Source: Candidatus Regiella insecticola LSR1
GTDB lineage: Bacteria > Pseudomonadota > Gammaproteobacteria > Enterobacterales > Enterobacteriaceae
Direction of reading: 5' to 3'
DNA: 64,000 nucleotides
Assembly: GCF_000143625.1 (NCBI RefSeq)
Contig: NZ_GL379591.1
Coordinates: 103,702 to 167,701, forward strand
Below, piece after piece: positions 45,952-55,624 of the stretch (position 1 is its first letter; each line of letters opens with the position of its first letter). The notes under the pieces are model-generated. The model was given only the letters and a program-made list of their open reading frames with translations, did no database searches and was not told the origin of the DNA. The translations under genes and the position numbers were made by a program.

Positions 45952-46647
45952 ATGAACCCACTGCAAGCATTGAAGTCTGCGATTAAATTAGAAAAGCTCA
46001 CGCTCTACGCCTATGACTACGTTGAACGCAGCCAGAAGCAAAAAACAGCAGAATCCTTTGAAGCACGCTTTAATCCGGCGTCGTATTCCCTTTTTTTTAA
46101 AAATACCTTTTCGCGCTTTGAACAAACTCAGTACCTCGGCGACACGTCACAATATTTGGCGGTGACCTTACTGCTCGATGGCACAGGGGCTGTAGCAGAG
46201 ATGGGGCTTCATCCCACGCCGCGCCAAGACGTGCAAAAGGAAGTGAAACGCTTTCTTAAGCTGACCTATGATATTTATGGTAAAACGCACGAGGCGAGAT
46301 ACCTCACGCTGGAATGGGGCCGCCTGAGTTTCGATTGCCGCTTGTACTCGGTTGACGTCAATTTTACCTTGTTCGATCGCGATGGATCCCCGTTACGTGC
46401 AGAGTTGGCTGCGGTTTTTATTCAAGATGTCGACAGTAAAAAACGGTTGTTATTGGAGGATAAACAGTCCCCTGATCTCAGTCACATCAAGTGGGTGACC
46501 AGCAGTGACAACCTGCCGTTGATTGCCTACCACGCTTATAATGACATTGACTATTATCTTCATTTAGCACAATACAATCGCTTGGATAATTTTAGGCGCC
46601 TGCGCGTGGGTAGCACGTTAAACCTGCCTCCGGTCAGTGGACAGTGA
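45952..46647 (+). CDS. eCIS LysM-domain adaptor (Afp7/Pvc7-like)
   Basis: 231 residues. The N-terminal beta-rich half (LYAYDYVERSQKQKTAESFE, ARFNPASYSLFFKNTFSRFE, LEWGRLSFDCRLYSVDVNF) is the CIS/gp53-like hub fold. The C-terminus LIAYHAYNDIDYYLHLAQYN, LDNFRRLRVGSTLNLPP is a LysM-type motif. It links the tube to the spike in Afp/PVC baseplates. It begins 3 bp after the DUF5908 stop, and its TGA abuts the ATG of the spike gene. Confidence 0.9.
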   Translation: MNPLQALKSAIKLEKLTLYAYDYVERSQKQKTAESFEARFNPASYSLFFKNTFSRFEQTQYLGDTSQYLAVTLLLDGTGAVAEMGLHPTPRQDVQKEVKRFLKLTYDIYGKTHEARYLTLEWGRLSFDCRLYSVDVNFTLFDRDGSPLRAELAAVFIQDVDSKKRLLLEDKQSPDLSHIKWVTSSDNLPLIAYHAYNDIDYYLHLAQYNRLDNFRRLRVGSTLNLPPVSGQ

Positions 46648-48318
46648 ATGATGAAAGGTGTCTATACCATTACGCTCTCCTGTCAGGGGAAAAAACTCAC
46701 CTCACTGCAACGTCACATTGTGGCGTTAGAGGTGATACTAACGGTGAATAAAATACCGACGGCACAGTTGGTGATAGCAGAACGCGGCCCGCCTTTAGAA
46801 CAACCGTTTCATTTGAGTCGGGGTGATTTTTTTAAACCGGGTCATCGCGTGGATATTCACTTACGTTATGAAGATGAACCTAAAAATGAAAAATTAATTT
46901 TTTCCGGTATCGTGGTTAAGCATAAAATTGCGTGGCATGATGATCACGGAGCACGATTATCACTGGATCTCAAAAGCCAAGCGATTCGGCTGACAACACG
47001 ACGTAAAAGCGCCTTATTTGAAAAGACCACGGATAAAGACATTATCACGCGCCTGATTAGACAAGGGGGACTCACCTTGAAAGGCGCTATAGGGAAAGCA
47101 GAGGTAAAACATCCCCAAATGGTGCAGTATCACTGTAGCGATTGGGATTTTATCTTGGCGCGCGCGACCGCGAATGGATTGTGGGTGTTATTTCATTACC
47201 TGGAAGGGAAAGAGCACATCCAGATTGTGGCGCCCGATTTCAAACAGTCGCCTAAGCAAGTGTTTAACGTGAATAACGTCGATCCACAGATCGTCATCCA
47301 CAACGTGGAGCTTGAGGTGGATATTCGCCAGCAATTGAACAAGGTACGCGCTGCCCACTGGGATACGCAAAAATTAGCCTTGACTTGGGTCGACGCTCAG
47401 CAAACCATTGTTAAACAAGGCACCGTCGATGCTGCGCAAGCCGCTCAGGCCATCGGCGCGGATCCCTATCCGCTGGTGCATCTGGGCGGGGTGGCTCCTG
47501 AAGAGCTCCGAGCCTGCAGTAAGGCGATGCTGGATCAAGCGCGACTCACGCTATTGCGCGGCCGTTTTCAGATAAAAGGCAGAAAAGACATCACCCTCGG
47601 TGAATGCATTGCCATTAAAGGCGTCGGAAGCTACTTTGAAGGCCAAGCGATGATCACCGGCATTCGTCATCAGCTCAACCGAGAAGGCTGGCAAACCCAT
47701 GTGCAAGTGGGTCTCACCGAGGGAATGAGCCGTTCCTTCGAGATGTGTGATCCAGCGGCGGCAGGATTATTACCCGCCATCCAAGGTCTCCATGTCGGAA
47801 CCGTGGTCGGGCACGAGAAAGAACAAAACCCGCAGTTTTGCCTCAAAGTCCACTTACCCCTACTGGAAGATAAAAATAAAGTGCTGTGGGCCCGGTTGGC
47901 GTCACCTTACGCGAGCGATAAAAAAGGGATGGTGTTTCGACCCGAAGTGGGGGACGAAGTGGTGTTAGGTTTTTTTAATAATGACCCCCGCTATCCGGTG
48001 ATTCTGGGCGCCATGCACAGTGAAAAAAATCCGCCGCCGCTGGCTATGGAGAAAGACAATCATCAAAAAGGCATTGTGACGCAAGAGGACATGCAATTTT
48101 TAATGGACGATAAAGAGAAAACGCTACAATGGATGACCGCTAAAAATAATAGCGTGACTTTGGTCAGTGGCAAAAAATCCGGTATTTACTTGAAAGATCA
48201 ACATAACAATCAGGTGAATTTAACGGAGCAAGGCATTGACATCAAACTTGATAAAAATTTGACGGCTGATACGGGTCAGAATGTGGTGATTAAAGGTAAA
48301 AAAATTGACTTTAAATAA
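46648..48318 (+). CDS. eCIS spike, VgrG/gpD-like (Afp8/Pvc8-like)
   Basis: 556 residues. The gp27-like half (residues 1-370) includes FKPGHRVDIHLRYED, DITLGECIAIKGVGSYFEGQ. The OB fold and gp5-like beta-helix follow, with VGTVVGHEKEQNPQFCLKVHLP, LWARLASPYASDKKGMVFRPEVGDEVVLGFFNNDPR YPVILGAMHS, and the end TGQNVVIKGKKIDFK. It is a trimeric spike capping the tube. The start directly follows the previous stop, and a second ATG is in frame next to it. The frame is intact. Confidence 0.93.
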   Translation: MMKGVYTITLSCQGKKLTSLQRHIVALEVILTVNKIPTAQLVIAERGPPLEQPFHLSRGDFFKPGHRVDIHLRYEDEPKNEKLIFSGIVVKHKIAWHDDHGARLSLDLKSQAIRLTTRRKSALFEKTTDKDIITRLIRQGGLTLKGAIGKAEVKHPQMVQYHCSDWDFILARATANGLWVLFHYLEGKEHIQIVAPDFKQSPKQVFNVNNVDPQIVIHNVELEVDIRQQLNKVRAAHWDTQKLALTWVDAQQTIVKQGTVDAAQAAQAIGADPYPLVHLGGVAPEELRACSKAMLDQARLTLLRGRFQIKGRKDITLGECIAIKGVGSYFEGQAMITGIRHQLNREGWQTHVQVGLTEGMSRSFEMCDPAAAGLLPAIQGLHVGTVVGHEKEQNPQFCLKVHLPLLEDKNKVLWARLASPYASDKKGMVFRPEVGDEVVLGFFNNDPRYPVILGAMHSEKNPPPLAMEKDNHQKGIVTQEDMQFLMDDKEKTLQWMTAKNNSVTLVSGKKSGIYLKDQHNNQVNLTEQGIDIKLDKNLTADTGQNVVIKGKKIDFK

Positions 48319-48330
48319 AAGGGGCTGATA

Positions 48331-48741
48331 ATGGTAAATGACCAGGCATTTTTAGGCCAAGGTTGGAGCTTTCCGCCCACCTTTTCACAGCAGGGGGCGG
48401 TACTGGAATTGGTGTCGGGTGAAGAAGATATTTGGCAAAGCTTACGCATTCTGCTCTCGACCAATCTGCAAGAACGCGTGATGCAACCGACGTATGGCTG
48501 TGAACTGAGTCAGTTTTTATTCGAGGAAGTCACCCAGGGCTTGATCCATCGTCTGCAAAAGATCATCAGCGATGCGGTATTATACCATGAACCCCGTATT
48601 CGATTAGATGAGGTTATTATCATGCCTCACGTTGAAGATTTATTGTTGATCACCCTGAATTACACTCTACTTACCACCAATTCACGGAGTAATCTGGTGT
48701 ATCCCTTTTATTTAACCGAAGCGACGCATCTGTCGTTATAG
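48331..48741 (+). CDS. eCIS baseplate wedge, gp25/gpW-like (Afp9)
   Basis: 136 residues with the gp25-like pattern FLGQGWSFPPTF, EDIWQSLRILLSTNLQERVMQPTYG and YHEPRIRLDEVII. It is a sheath-to-baseplate connector with the lysozyme-unrelated gp25 fold (GPW_gp25 family). It starts 12 bp after the spike stop. Intact. Confidence 0.92.
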   Translation: MVNDQAFLGQGWSFPPTFSQQGAVLELVSGEEDIWQSLRILLSTNLQERVMQPTYGCELSQFLFEEVTQGLIHRLQKIISDAVLYHEPRIRLDEVIIMPHVEDLLLITLNYTLLTTNSRSNLVYPFYLTEATHLSL

Positions 48742-48991
48742 TATTCCTTAATAGGAACGAGGCGTTGTTGAACTCTCTCTATTTACGTATCTACATACTA
48801 GGAAGTAGGTATGATTAAAACAGCCATTATCAGTGATTCAGCAATCGGGTAACAGTTTAGCGCTGCGCATTCCTGCGGCTATTTCGAGAAAAGCTCACTT
48901 ATCTGACTTAATGTCATTCACATGATTTACTTTATATCTCAAACGATGACTCGGTTTGACGGGTCAGTGCGAGGTCATGGGAGGTTAACTG
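48742..48991. other. 250-bp gap inside the eCIS operon
   Basis: The only sizeable gap between structural genes. It contains no supported frame. GAGGCGTTGTTGAACTC near 48761-48777 recalls the tips of some IS5-group elements and the rest reads like decayed DNA, so this may be a worn insertion. GGGAGGTTAACTG before 48992 serves as the ribosome site of the next gene. Confidence 0.4.
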
Positions 48992-49426
48992 ATGTTGGAT
49001 ACCATCCTCGTTGATGGCGATCGTGTGCTGTTTATGCCGCTATTTGGTCAAGCGGTGGTCGTGGTTCGTCCTGGCACACTGACAGCGAGCGGTAAACCCA
49101 CTCGGCGAGGTAAAAAAATTGCGCGGGTAGGGGATGAAAAGAAGGTCTCTGTGGCAGGATGCGTCTATATCACGCCGGTGTATAGCATTCCCGGCACCGG
49201 CACACTAAAAATTGCGGCATTGGCGAGTGATCAAAAAACACAAAAAGTCATGTGTTGTGGTAAGGCGATACTGCTTAAAGGTCAACGATTTACGGCGAAA
49301 TTTGAGGTGCAAAACCCCGCCAAGCAACCGCCGCCAGGGCCAGGGGCACCGATCCCCGATCCCACCCCGACCTACAACGGTACCGGGGTGTTTCTGAACA
49401 GCCATGTTCACGTCAGTGCAAAATAA
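48992..49426 (+). CDS. eCIS PAAR-like tip protein (Afp10-like)
   Basis: 144 residues: VDGDRVLFMPLFGQAVVVVR, GTGTLKIAALASDQKT, and an ending Pro-rich linker with TPTYNGTGVFLNSHVHVSAK. Length and place, between gp25 and the large gpJ gene, match the PAAR-like tip of Afp/PVC clusters. Such proteins bind metal and sharpen the spike. The motif conservation is weak, so position carries much of the call. Confidence 0.75.
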   Translation: MLDTILVDGDRVLFMPLFGQAVVVVRPGTLTASGKPTRRGKKIARVGDEKKVSVAGCVYITPVYSIPGTGTLKIAALASDQKTQKVMCCGKAILLKGQRFTAKFEVQNPAKQPPPGPGAPIPDPTPTYNGTGVFLNSHVHVSAK

Positions 49427-49552
49427 TAACCCCATTTTCTGAGTGCGCTATGTGCCTTCATTGAGGGCACTGCTGGAAAAATGAATCACGCTGGTAAGCC
49501 GATTCTTCAATGACACAAAAAAATTATTCTTGAAATCTTTGGAAAAAATCAC

Positions 49553-52500
49553 ATGAAGCTCGAAGCCTCTCTCTATCGCGATGGCACCAGCCAACGCCAT
49601 CGGCTGTTGGCCGCTCTGGCTCCGGATTATTTTGTCGTCGATGATCGCACATTGCATGATGTTATCCAGTTTGCTCAGGCGTATGCCAAAGAACTTCGAT
49701 TTCATGAAAGCGGACAAATCACCCCCACAGACTGGACCAATTTTTTGCGTACGGATAAGTGTACGGATAAACAGTTTATTGAGGATGCCGTTCGTTTTAT
49801 TAAGCAGCCGGAAGCCATTGTTGACCTGAATCAGCGAATGGAGTTGATGCAACCTCATCGGGTCTTGTTTTGGGTTTTTCTCTTATTGCTTCGTTACCCC
49901 CAGCAGCAATTGAACGCCCTCACGCAGCGTTATCTCGAGTTTTATTACCGAGACTGCCTACAATTAAGAGAAAAACCGTCCCAGCCGGATCGGGCGCATG
50001 TGATCTTCGAACTGGCGCCATCTCAGCAAGCCTATTGGCTTAAAAAAGGAACCTTACTCAGTACAGAGCAAGGTCAATCTGATAGCGCGGCGCCGGTTTA
50101 TCGTCTCGACCAAGATAGCGTGATCACGTCGGCCCAGGTGGCTAAAATTTGTGCGTTGGCGCTTAAAAAAGAAGTGTACGACTTTGCGACTTTTTATCAC
50201 CCGGGAAAAACCAGCGATAACGATTTTGCCACTCTGTTGCAGTGGGTTTTAGAAAGGGCAGCGCAACAGGTGACTATGCCCGCAGGTTTTGAGAACGCAG
50301 CGCCAACACCTTCCATTGATTTGCCTTCGCTCAAAATGCTCGCTGAGCAAGATCAATTAAAAGGTAAACAAAAAGATTACATTGAAGAAGAGCTGGCTTT
50401 CCCTACCGTGGAAGATTTCAAAGTGTGTTTGCAAGGGCATCGGTTGCAGACGGCAGAACAAACACACCAGATTCACAAGATAATGGAACGTGTTTATCAA
50501 AACAAAATAAAGCTCCAGCGATACCAGGCACTAAAACATAAACATCATAACGAAAATTTCATCAACATGCTGGCCTTCGCGCTGGGTAATCAATTAACGG
50601 AATTGCCCAATGGGCACACTGAGATAACGTCCTTAAAAACCGATCTCACCCATCCTGCGGTCATGAATTATATTAATAAAAAGCTTTATATGAAGATTAA
50701 GGATTTTGAAAAAATCATAGAGATAGTCATTAAAGCGCCTGACATCAATTCCAAGGATTGGAAGGAAGTATATCAACGAGTCGAGCATGCTCAGACCAGA
50801 CAACGAGATTATCCCGATATTCATATTGAAAAAACAACGCACCTGTGTACGCGCGTTATTCTGGATGCTGAACTGGCGGAGCATAAACCGTTTAAAGCGT
50901 TCGATTGGGCTGCAACCGATACCCCGGCTATGCTCGGTTTTGCCGTCAGTTCCCCTTTATTACGCCTTGGTGAAGGGACAAGGAAAATAACCTTAACAGT
51001 AGACTGTCAACCCGATGCTTTTCACCTCGATCAGCTGAATAAATTTTTACAACAATCGCCTTTCACTTTTCAATTAAGCGGCGCTGAAACCCATTTTGCT
51101 CCCTCGTCGGCGACAGTCACCGCAGGGCATTTTTTTTTGGCAACCGCCCTGGCGGAATACGATACGAATACGTTGGCTTTAATTTGCCGTTTTAAAGGTG
51201 AAAAGAGGCAATTCAACAGCGAGAGGGATAAGGATCACTATCTTCGATTTGAAGATGGACAGCTTTATCAAATCACGGAGGTGATGAGTGCGCAACACGC
51301 TAAGCTCCGCCCCGTCGGTTTTTTGCCGAGTAAAGGTTTCATTAAAAAATACCCTGAACTCGCTCTGACGGGCACTAGCAGCCCTTTGTCAGGCTTGGCA
51401 TTAGAAGAAGTCCCTGTCACTGGAGGGATAGGCGGCAAAACCCGTAAAATAATCAAGGCAACCACCGATCTGTTTACCACGCAAGATCATTTTAAGCAGT
51501 ACATTTTGTGGACGGACGGTCGGGTTTATCGGATTGATCAGGTGGAGAATGCCAAGGAAATAAAAGTCGTTGACGTTGCTTATTTACCTAATATAAAAAC
51601 AAAACCCGCTAATCCACAGCTTTATCCCGATATTCAATTGACGGAAACCGAAATACTCACGGGGTTAGTGATCACGGGCGTTACTGCGAATGATAAGCAA
51701 TTCACAGAAAAAGAGGTCGGTAATCGATTGGTTTGGTCCAATGGGCAGGTCTTTGCCATTCAAAAATATGTGGGTGATCAAGAAGTCGAAGTCGCTTGTA
51801 TGGGGACATTACCTCCAGAGACGAAGATTAAAAAATATGCTTCTGACGCCTTATTTTTAAATGGGCTTCAGTTTACGTTCGAGCTCAATGAAACTGCCCC
51901 TGCCATGACGGCTCCGTTAATCGATGTTAGCCATCAAGGGTTAACCGGTGTTGATCCGACAATAAAAATAACCCTCAAAGCGGGGGATGACTATGACTTG
52001 TTTAAAACGATCGTAGTAGAAAAATGTAAGTTGGCAGTGAATGTGCAAGGGATTAAGGATGTAAAACTGAGAAACGATGAATCGCTGTTAACGAACACTG
52101 CTTTATTGCAGCCGTTTGGTGATCAACCTACCGACTATGCCGGATTTTATTGGGCGCACGCGGAAATTTGTGATAAAGCGTTAGATTCACTGGATTTATG
52201 CATGACCTGGTCAGGGTTACCCGAAGATTTTGGTACTCACTATGCAGCTTATAATAAACTTCCAGATAAAAAAATCGATAACACCCGTTTTCAAACCCAG
52301 TTAACCTTAGTGAACAACCGTTTAGTCACCGCCATTGGCTCGCCACAATGCTTATTTTCCACCGATCCAGAGAGTGGAAAATTAAACGCCCACACCTGTC
52401 TGAAGTTCAAAAATTTACCTAAGCTAAGTGAGGGCGATACAAGCCACTTCACACACAACGACCCCGATGAAGAAGATCCTTTGGCCTGGTCTCGCTATTT

Positions 52501-54013
52501 TAAACTTGCATTAACCGAGCAAGATTTTTTGCACGACCAATATGCTACGGTGCTCAACAAGAGAGCATTAGCAAAGCCGACAGAAGGCGGAAGTGTGCCG
52601 GACGTCTATCCACCTTATACGCCATTGATACGCGATTTGACGCTCAATTATACGGCCTCCGTCCTGATAAATCTGGCCCATCCTGCTCCTGCTTCAATGA
52701 ATGCCGCACAATTATTTCAGCTACATCCCTTTGGAAGTAAGGTCTTGGGGGGGCACAAGGTCAATCAGTTATTACCCCAATTTTCAGCAGCGGGCTATTT
52801 ATATATGGGTCTGAAAGACGCCACCGTGCCGGCACCGCTCTCATTACTGTTTCAAATTATCCCGAGCGAAAGTGATAGGCTGGAAGAAAGAGCCGATATG
52901 ACATGCTATTATTTAGGTCAAGATGATTGGGTAGCCGCAGATAGCTCGACTTATCTTCATGATGAGACTAAAAAGTTGATGCGCAGTGGGGTGATTTCGT
53001 TTCATCTGCCGGCGGCCGCCAGTCATAAAAATACCCTTATGCCGACGGGTTTGCACTGGTTGTGCGGCTCCGTTAATCAAGAGCTGGTATCGTCTCAGAT
53101 CGTTGCGATTAAAACACAAGCGGCAACAGTCACGTTGGCGAAGGAGGCGAATGATGAACACTACCGCAAACCGTTACCGGCTTATTCTATTAATCAACTT
53201 GTTACCGCTGATCCACAGATAAAAGCGGTCACGCAACCCTACGCTTCATTTGGAGGGCGTGCCAGGGAAAATCATCAAGCTTTTTGGCAACGGACGAGTG
53301 AGCGATTACGTCATAAACAGCGCGCCATTTCCAGCTGGGATTATGAGCGATTAGTTTTAGCAGCGTTTCCACAGCTCTACAAAGTCAAGTGTTTAACACA
53401 AACACAACTGAGGGTATCACCCTTAGCGAAGGTCACTGTCGTGGTTATCCCCGACAATGCCAATAGCGAACCTTTTTTGCCGTTGAAACCCAAGGCTCCG
53501 CGTGATTTGCTGGAAGCAATCAAAGCCTATTTAAGCCAGTATATTTCCCCTTTCGTTGATTTGGAAGTGAAAAATCCAAGCTATGAACAAATAAAATACT
53601 CTGTCACTGTTTGCTTTAAAAAAGCCGATGAACCCGGTAATGGTATTGCTGAACTCAATAAAGCGATTAAACGCTTTTTGTCACCTTGGGCCTATGAAAG
53701 TACCGCGGAGGTGACATTCGGTAGCTATATTCACAACTCATTGTTAATCCATTTTATTGAAAAACAGCCTTATGTCGATTACGTCGCCCAACTCAGACTC
53801 ATTGAACACAGCAAACTGGACAGTGATCTCACGGCTTCTAAGGTCGATTATCCGATACTGGATGTGGATCAAGCGCAAGTGCACGCCCCCGATGCTGTCT
53901 TGGTTTCTGCGCCGGAACATAGGATCGAATCAGTGACAAGGCATCAGCATGAAGATATTGATTTTGAAGGGATTGGTCACATGATCATTGAAACAGATTT
54001 CATCGTTCATTAA
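49553..54013 (+). CDS. eCIS baseplate J-like protein, giant (Afp11-like), 1,486 aa
   Basis: The C-terminal 300 residues hold the gpJ-like baseplate signature: QPYASFGGRARENHQAFWQR, SERLRHKQRAISSWDYERLV, FPQLYKVKCLTQTQ and SPFVDLEVKNPSYEQIKYSV. The N-terminal part has QQQLNALTQRYLEFYYRDCL and PSQQAYWLKKGTLLSTEQGQ, typical of gp6/J wedge proteins in eCIS. A long middle region (about 550-1000) with repeated beta modules (F-T/E-L-I/W-T-D-G-R-V-Y-x-I) is an insertion that makes it much larger than usual phage gpJ. It forms the baseplate wedges with the gpI-like protein. The frame is intact. Confidence 0.9.
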   Translation: MKLEASLYRDGTSQRHRLLAALAPDYFVVDDRTLHDVIQFAQAYAKELRFHESGQITPTDWTNFLRTDKCTDKQFIEDAVRFIKQPEAIVDLNQRMELMQPHRVLFWVFLLLLRYPQQQLNALTQRYLEFYYRDCLQLREKPSQPDRAHVIFELAPSQQAYWLKKGTLLSTEQGQSDSAAPVYRLDQDSVITSAQVAKICALALKKEVYDFATFYHPGKTSDNDFATLLQWVLERAAQQVTMPAGFENAAPTPSIDLPSLKMLAEQDQLKGKQKDYIEEELAFPTVEDFKVCLQGHRLQTAEQTHQIHKIMERVYQNKIKLQRYQALKHKHHNENFINMLAFALGNQLTELPNGHTEITSLKTDLTHPAVMNYINKKLYMKIKDFEKIIEIVIKAPDINSKDWKEVYQRVEHAQTRQRDYPDIHIEKTTHLCTRVILDAELAEHKPFKAFDWAATDTPAMLGFAVSSPLLRLGEGTRKITLTVDCQPDAFHLDQLNKFLQQSPFTFQLSGAETHFAPSSATVTAGHFFLATALAEYDTNTLALICRFKGEKRQFNSERDKDHYLRFEDGQLYQITEVMSAQHAKLRPVGFLPSKGFIKKYPELALTGTSSPLSGLALEEVPVTGGIGGKTRKIIKATTDLFTTQDHFKQYILWTDGRVYRIDQVENAKEIKVVDVAYLPNIKTKPANPQLYPDIQLTETEILTGLVITGVTANDKQFTEKEVGNRLVWSNGQVFAIQKYVGDQEVEVACMGTLPPETKIKKYASDALFLNGLQFTFELNETAPAMTAPLIDVSHQGLTGVDPTIKITLKAGDDYDLFKTIVVEKCKLAVNVQGIKDVKLRNDESLLTNTALLQPFGDQPTDYAGFYWAHAEICDKALDSLDLCMTWSGLPEDFGTHYAAYNKLPDKKIDNTRFQTQLTLVNNRLVTAIGSPQCLFSTDPESGKLNAHTCLKFKNLPKLSEGDTSHFTHNDPDEEDPLAWSRYFKLALTEQDFLHDQYATVLNKRALAKPTEGGSVPDVYPPYTPLIRDLTLNYTASVLINLAHPAPASMNAAQLFQLHPFGSKVLGGHKVNQLLPQFSAAGYLYMGLKDATVPAPLSLLFQIIPSESDRLEERADMTCYYLGQDDWVAADSSTYLHDETKKLMRSGVISFHLPAAASHKNTLMPTGLHWLCGSVNQELVSSQIVAIKTQAATVTLAKEANDEHYRKPLPAYSINQLVTADPQIKAVTQPYASFGGRARENHQAFWQRTSERLRHKQRAISSWDYERLVLAAFPQLYKVKCLTQTQLRVSPLAKVTVVVIPDNANSEPFLPLKPKAPRDLLEAIKAYLSQYISPFVDLEVKNPSYEQIKYSVTVCFKKADEPGNGIAELNKAIKRFLSPWAYESTAEVTFGSYIHNSLLIHFIEKQPYVDYVAQLRLIEHSKLDSDLTASKVDYPILDVDQAQVHAPDAVLVSAPEHRIESVTRHQHEDIDFEGIGHMIIETDFIVH

Positions 54014-54046
54014 GGCTTTACATTTAATTCTATAGAGGAAACCACA

Positions 54047-55291
54047 ATGCCTCAAAAAACCAGAGCAGAGCTAAAAGACCGCTTTAAGCGCGGTGACAAA
54101 CCCACCGCGCAAGATTTTAGCGATCTGTTCGAATCTTTTTTAAACGTTAAAGAAGATTGGATCAAAAAACCGGAGGGGGTTGAAAAGCCGCTGCGCATCA
54201 TGTCACAGAGCGACCAACAAAATTGGCTCGATTTTTGTACCAGTGAGAAAAATTGCGATACGAATTACTGGCGTTTAAATCATCAACATCAGAATGATAG
54301 CACCGGTTTCAATTTATCTTATAAGAGTGAAACCCGACTTTTCATTGATGAAGGAAAGGGGAAAACCGGTATTGGCACCTTTAATCCCGGCGCACAATTG
54401 CATATTCAGTCCACGGCGGGTGTGGATATGTTACGTGTTGGCACTGCTGATACTACTGCCTTGTTTATTGAAAAAGACGGTAAGGTAGGCATTAATCATG
54501 CAAGTCCAAGCTACGCATTGGATATTCAGGGTAAAGCCCAGGCATGGGGTTTGGGCTTAACGGATCAAACAACACATTGGGAGAAAAATGGTACCTTGTA
54601 CCAGCGTAATGGGCTCGTTTATCTCACCACCGATCAAGGGCTTCATCTGCGCAGGCAGGGCGGGGCAGATGCCGATACTGCGTTTCATTTCGACACCACC
54701 CAGAGAACATTAACGATTAGCACACAAAATGTTAATCAAAAATCGATAGACGCAAAGGGTCATATCAAGTGTAACAGTTATATCGCGTGTAAAAATGGAA
54801 TCAGAATCACTGATGGAGCAGCAAGTGTACATTGGGACGCTGAGGCCAGTGCGTTTTATCGGTACAATCAGTTTTGGTATCTCTCGGTAGACAATAACCT
54901 TTATTTTCGCAAAAAAGGAGCAAAAAATGTCGCTTTTCACTTTGACATCGAAACCGCAACGTTAAGAGCCAATAAGTTTCAACAGGCCTCTGATCGCCGC
55001 CTCAAAACCCATATCAAACCGCTCGGGCCGGTGCTTGGCAAAATACTACAATTACAGGGGATCTATTATGACTGGAGTGACCATTCGAGGACAAAAGACT
55101 ATATCAAAGAACCGCAAATAGGGTTAATTGCCGACGAACTGCAAGCGTCGTTTCCTGAATTGGTCGCTTGTGACCAAGATAATTTTAAATACGTTGATTA
55201 CGGGCGTTTTACTGCTGTATTGCTGGAAGCGGTCAAACAACAGCAGCAAATGATAGAGAAATTGTTTGTGCATTTGAAACTAACGCCATAG
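54047..55291 (+). CDS. eCIS tail fibre with S74 chaperone domain
   Basis: 414 residues. The N-terminal RAELKDRFKRGDKPTAQDFS DLFESFLN attaches to eCIS baseplates. A beta-helical body contains the trimer-fibre motif GIGTFNPGAQLHIQ and GINHASPSYALDIQG. The C-terminal Peptidase_S74 domain begins near residue 325: the self-cleavage site region FQQASDRRLKTHIKPL with its Ser, then IGLIADELQASFPELV. In phage fibres this domain trimerises the shaft and then cuts itself off. It is a probable receptor-binding fibre for target-cell choice. Confidence 0.92.
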   Translation: MPQKTRAELKDRFKRGDKPTAQDFSDLFESFLNVKEDWIKKPEGVEKPLRIMSQSDQQNWLDFCTSEKNCDTNYWRLNHQHQNDSTGFNLSYKSETRLFIDEGKGKTGIGTFNPGAQLHIQSTAGVDMLRVGTADTTALFIEKDGKVGINHASPSYALDIQGKAQAWGLGLTDQTTHWEKNGTLYQRNGLVYLTTDQGLHLRRQGGADADTAFHFDTTQRTLTISTQNVNQKSIDAKGHIKCNSYIACKNGIRITDGAASVHWDAEASAFYRYNQFWYLSVDNNLYFRKKGAKNVAFHFDIETATLRANKFQQASDRRLKTHIKPLGPVLGKILQLQGIYYDWSDHSRTKDYIKEPQIGLIADELQASFPELVACDQDNFKYVDYGRFTAVLLEAVKQQQQMIEKLFVHLKLTP

Positions 55292-55349
55292 AAAACGGTT
55301 CACCCTCAAAGCCACTTTTATCCCCTCCAACACAGTGAGCCGCCCCTAC

Positions 55350-55574
55350 ATGAAACAACCATTACAGCGTCGTCTTGACGAGTTAAAACAGGCCTTTTCG
55401 CAAGGCCAAGCTGTGTTTAACGAGCTTAAAGAAAAACAAGCCAATACGCATGACACCTTGTTACGTCTACAAGGGGCAATTCAAGTGCTAGAAGAAATAT
55501 TGCCGCAAGAACCCGAGCCCGTTTCTGATGAAGCCGAGAAAGCCCTTCATCCGTCCCCAAAAGACGACAATTGA
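55350..55574 (+). CDS. Small coiled-coil protein in the eCIS operon
   Basis: 74 residues from ATG 55350 (MKQPLQRRLDELKQAFSQGQ); a GTG at 55335 is an alternative. The helix contains heptad-like spacing to about residue 50, then an acidic Pro-rich tail (EPEPVSDEAEKALHPSPKDD). No named family. The position between fibre and gpI-like gene suggests a chaperone or small baseplate part. Confidence 0.6.
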   Translation: MKQPLQRRLDELKQAFSQGQAVFNELKEKQANTHDTLLRLQGAIQVLEEILPQEPEPVSDEAEKALHPSPKDDN

Positions 55575-55624
55575 GATAAAACACAACCGGATGTGACTTA
55601 ACAGTAAAATACAGAGCAAACAGT

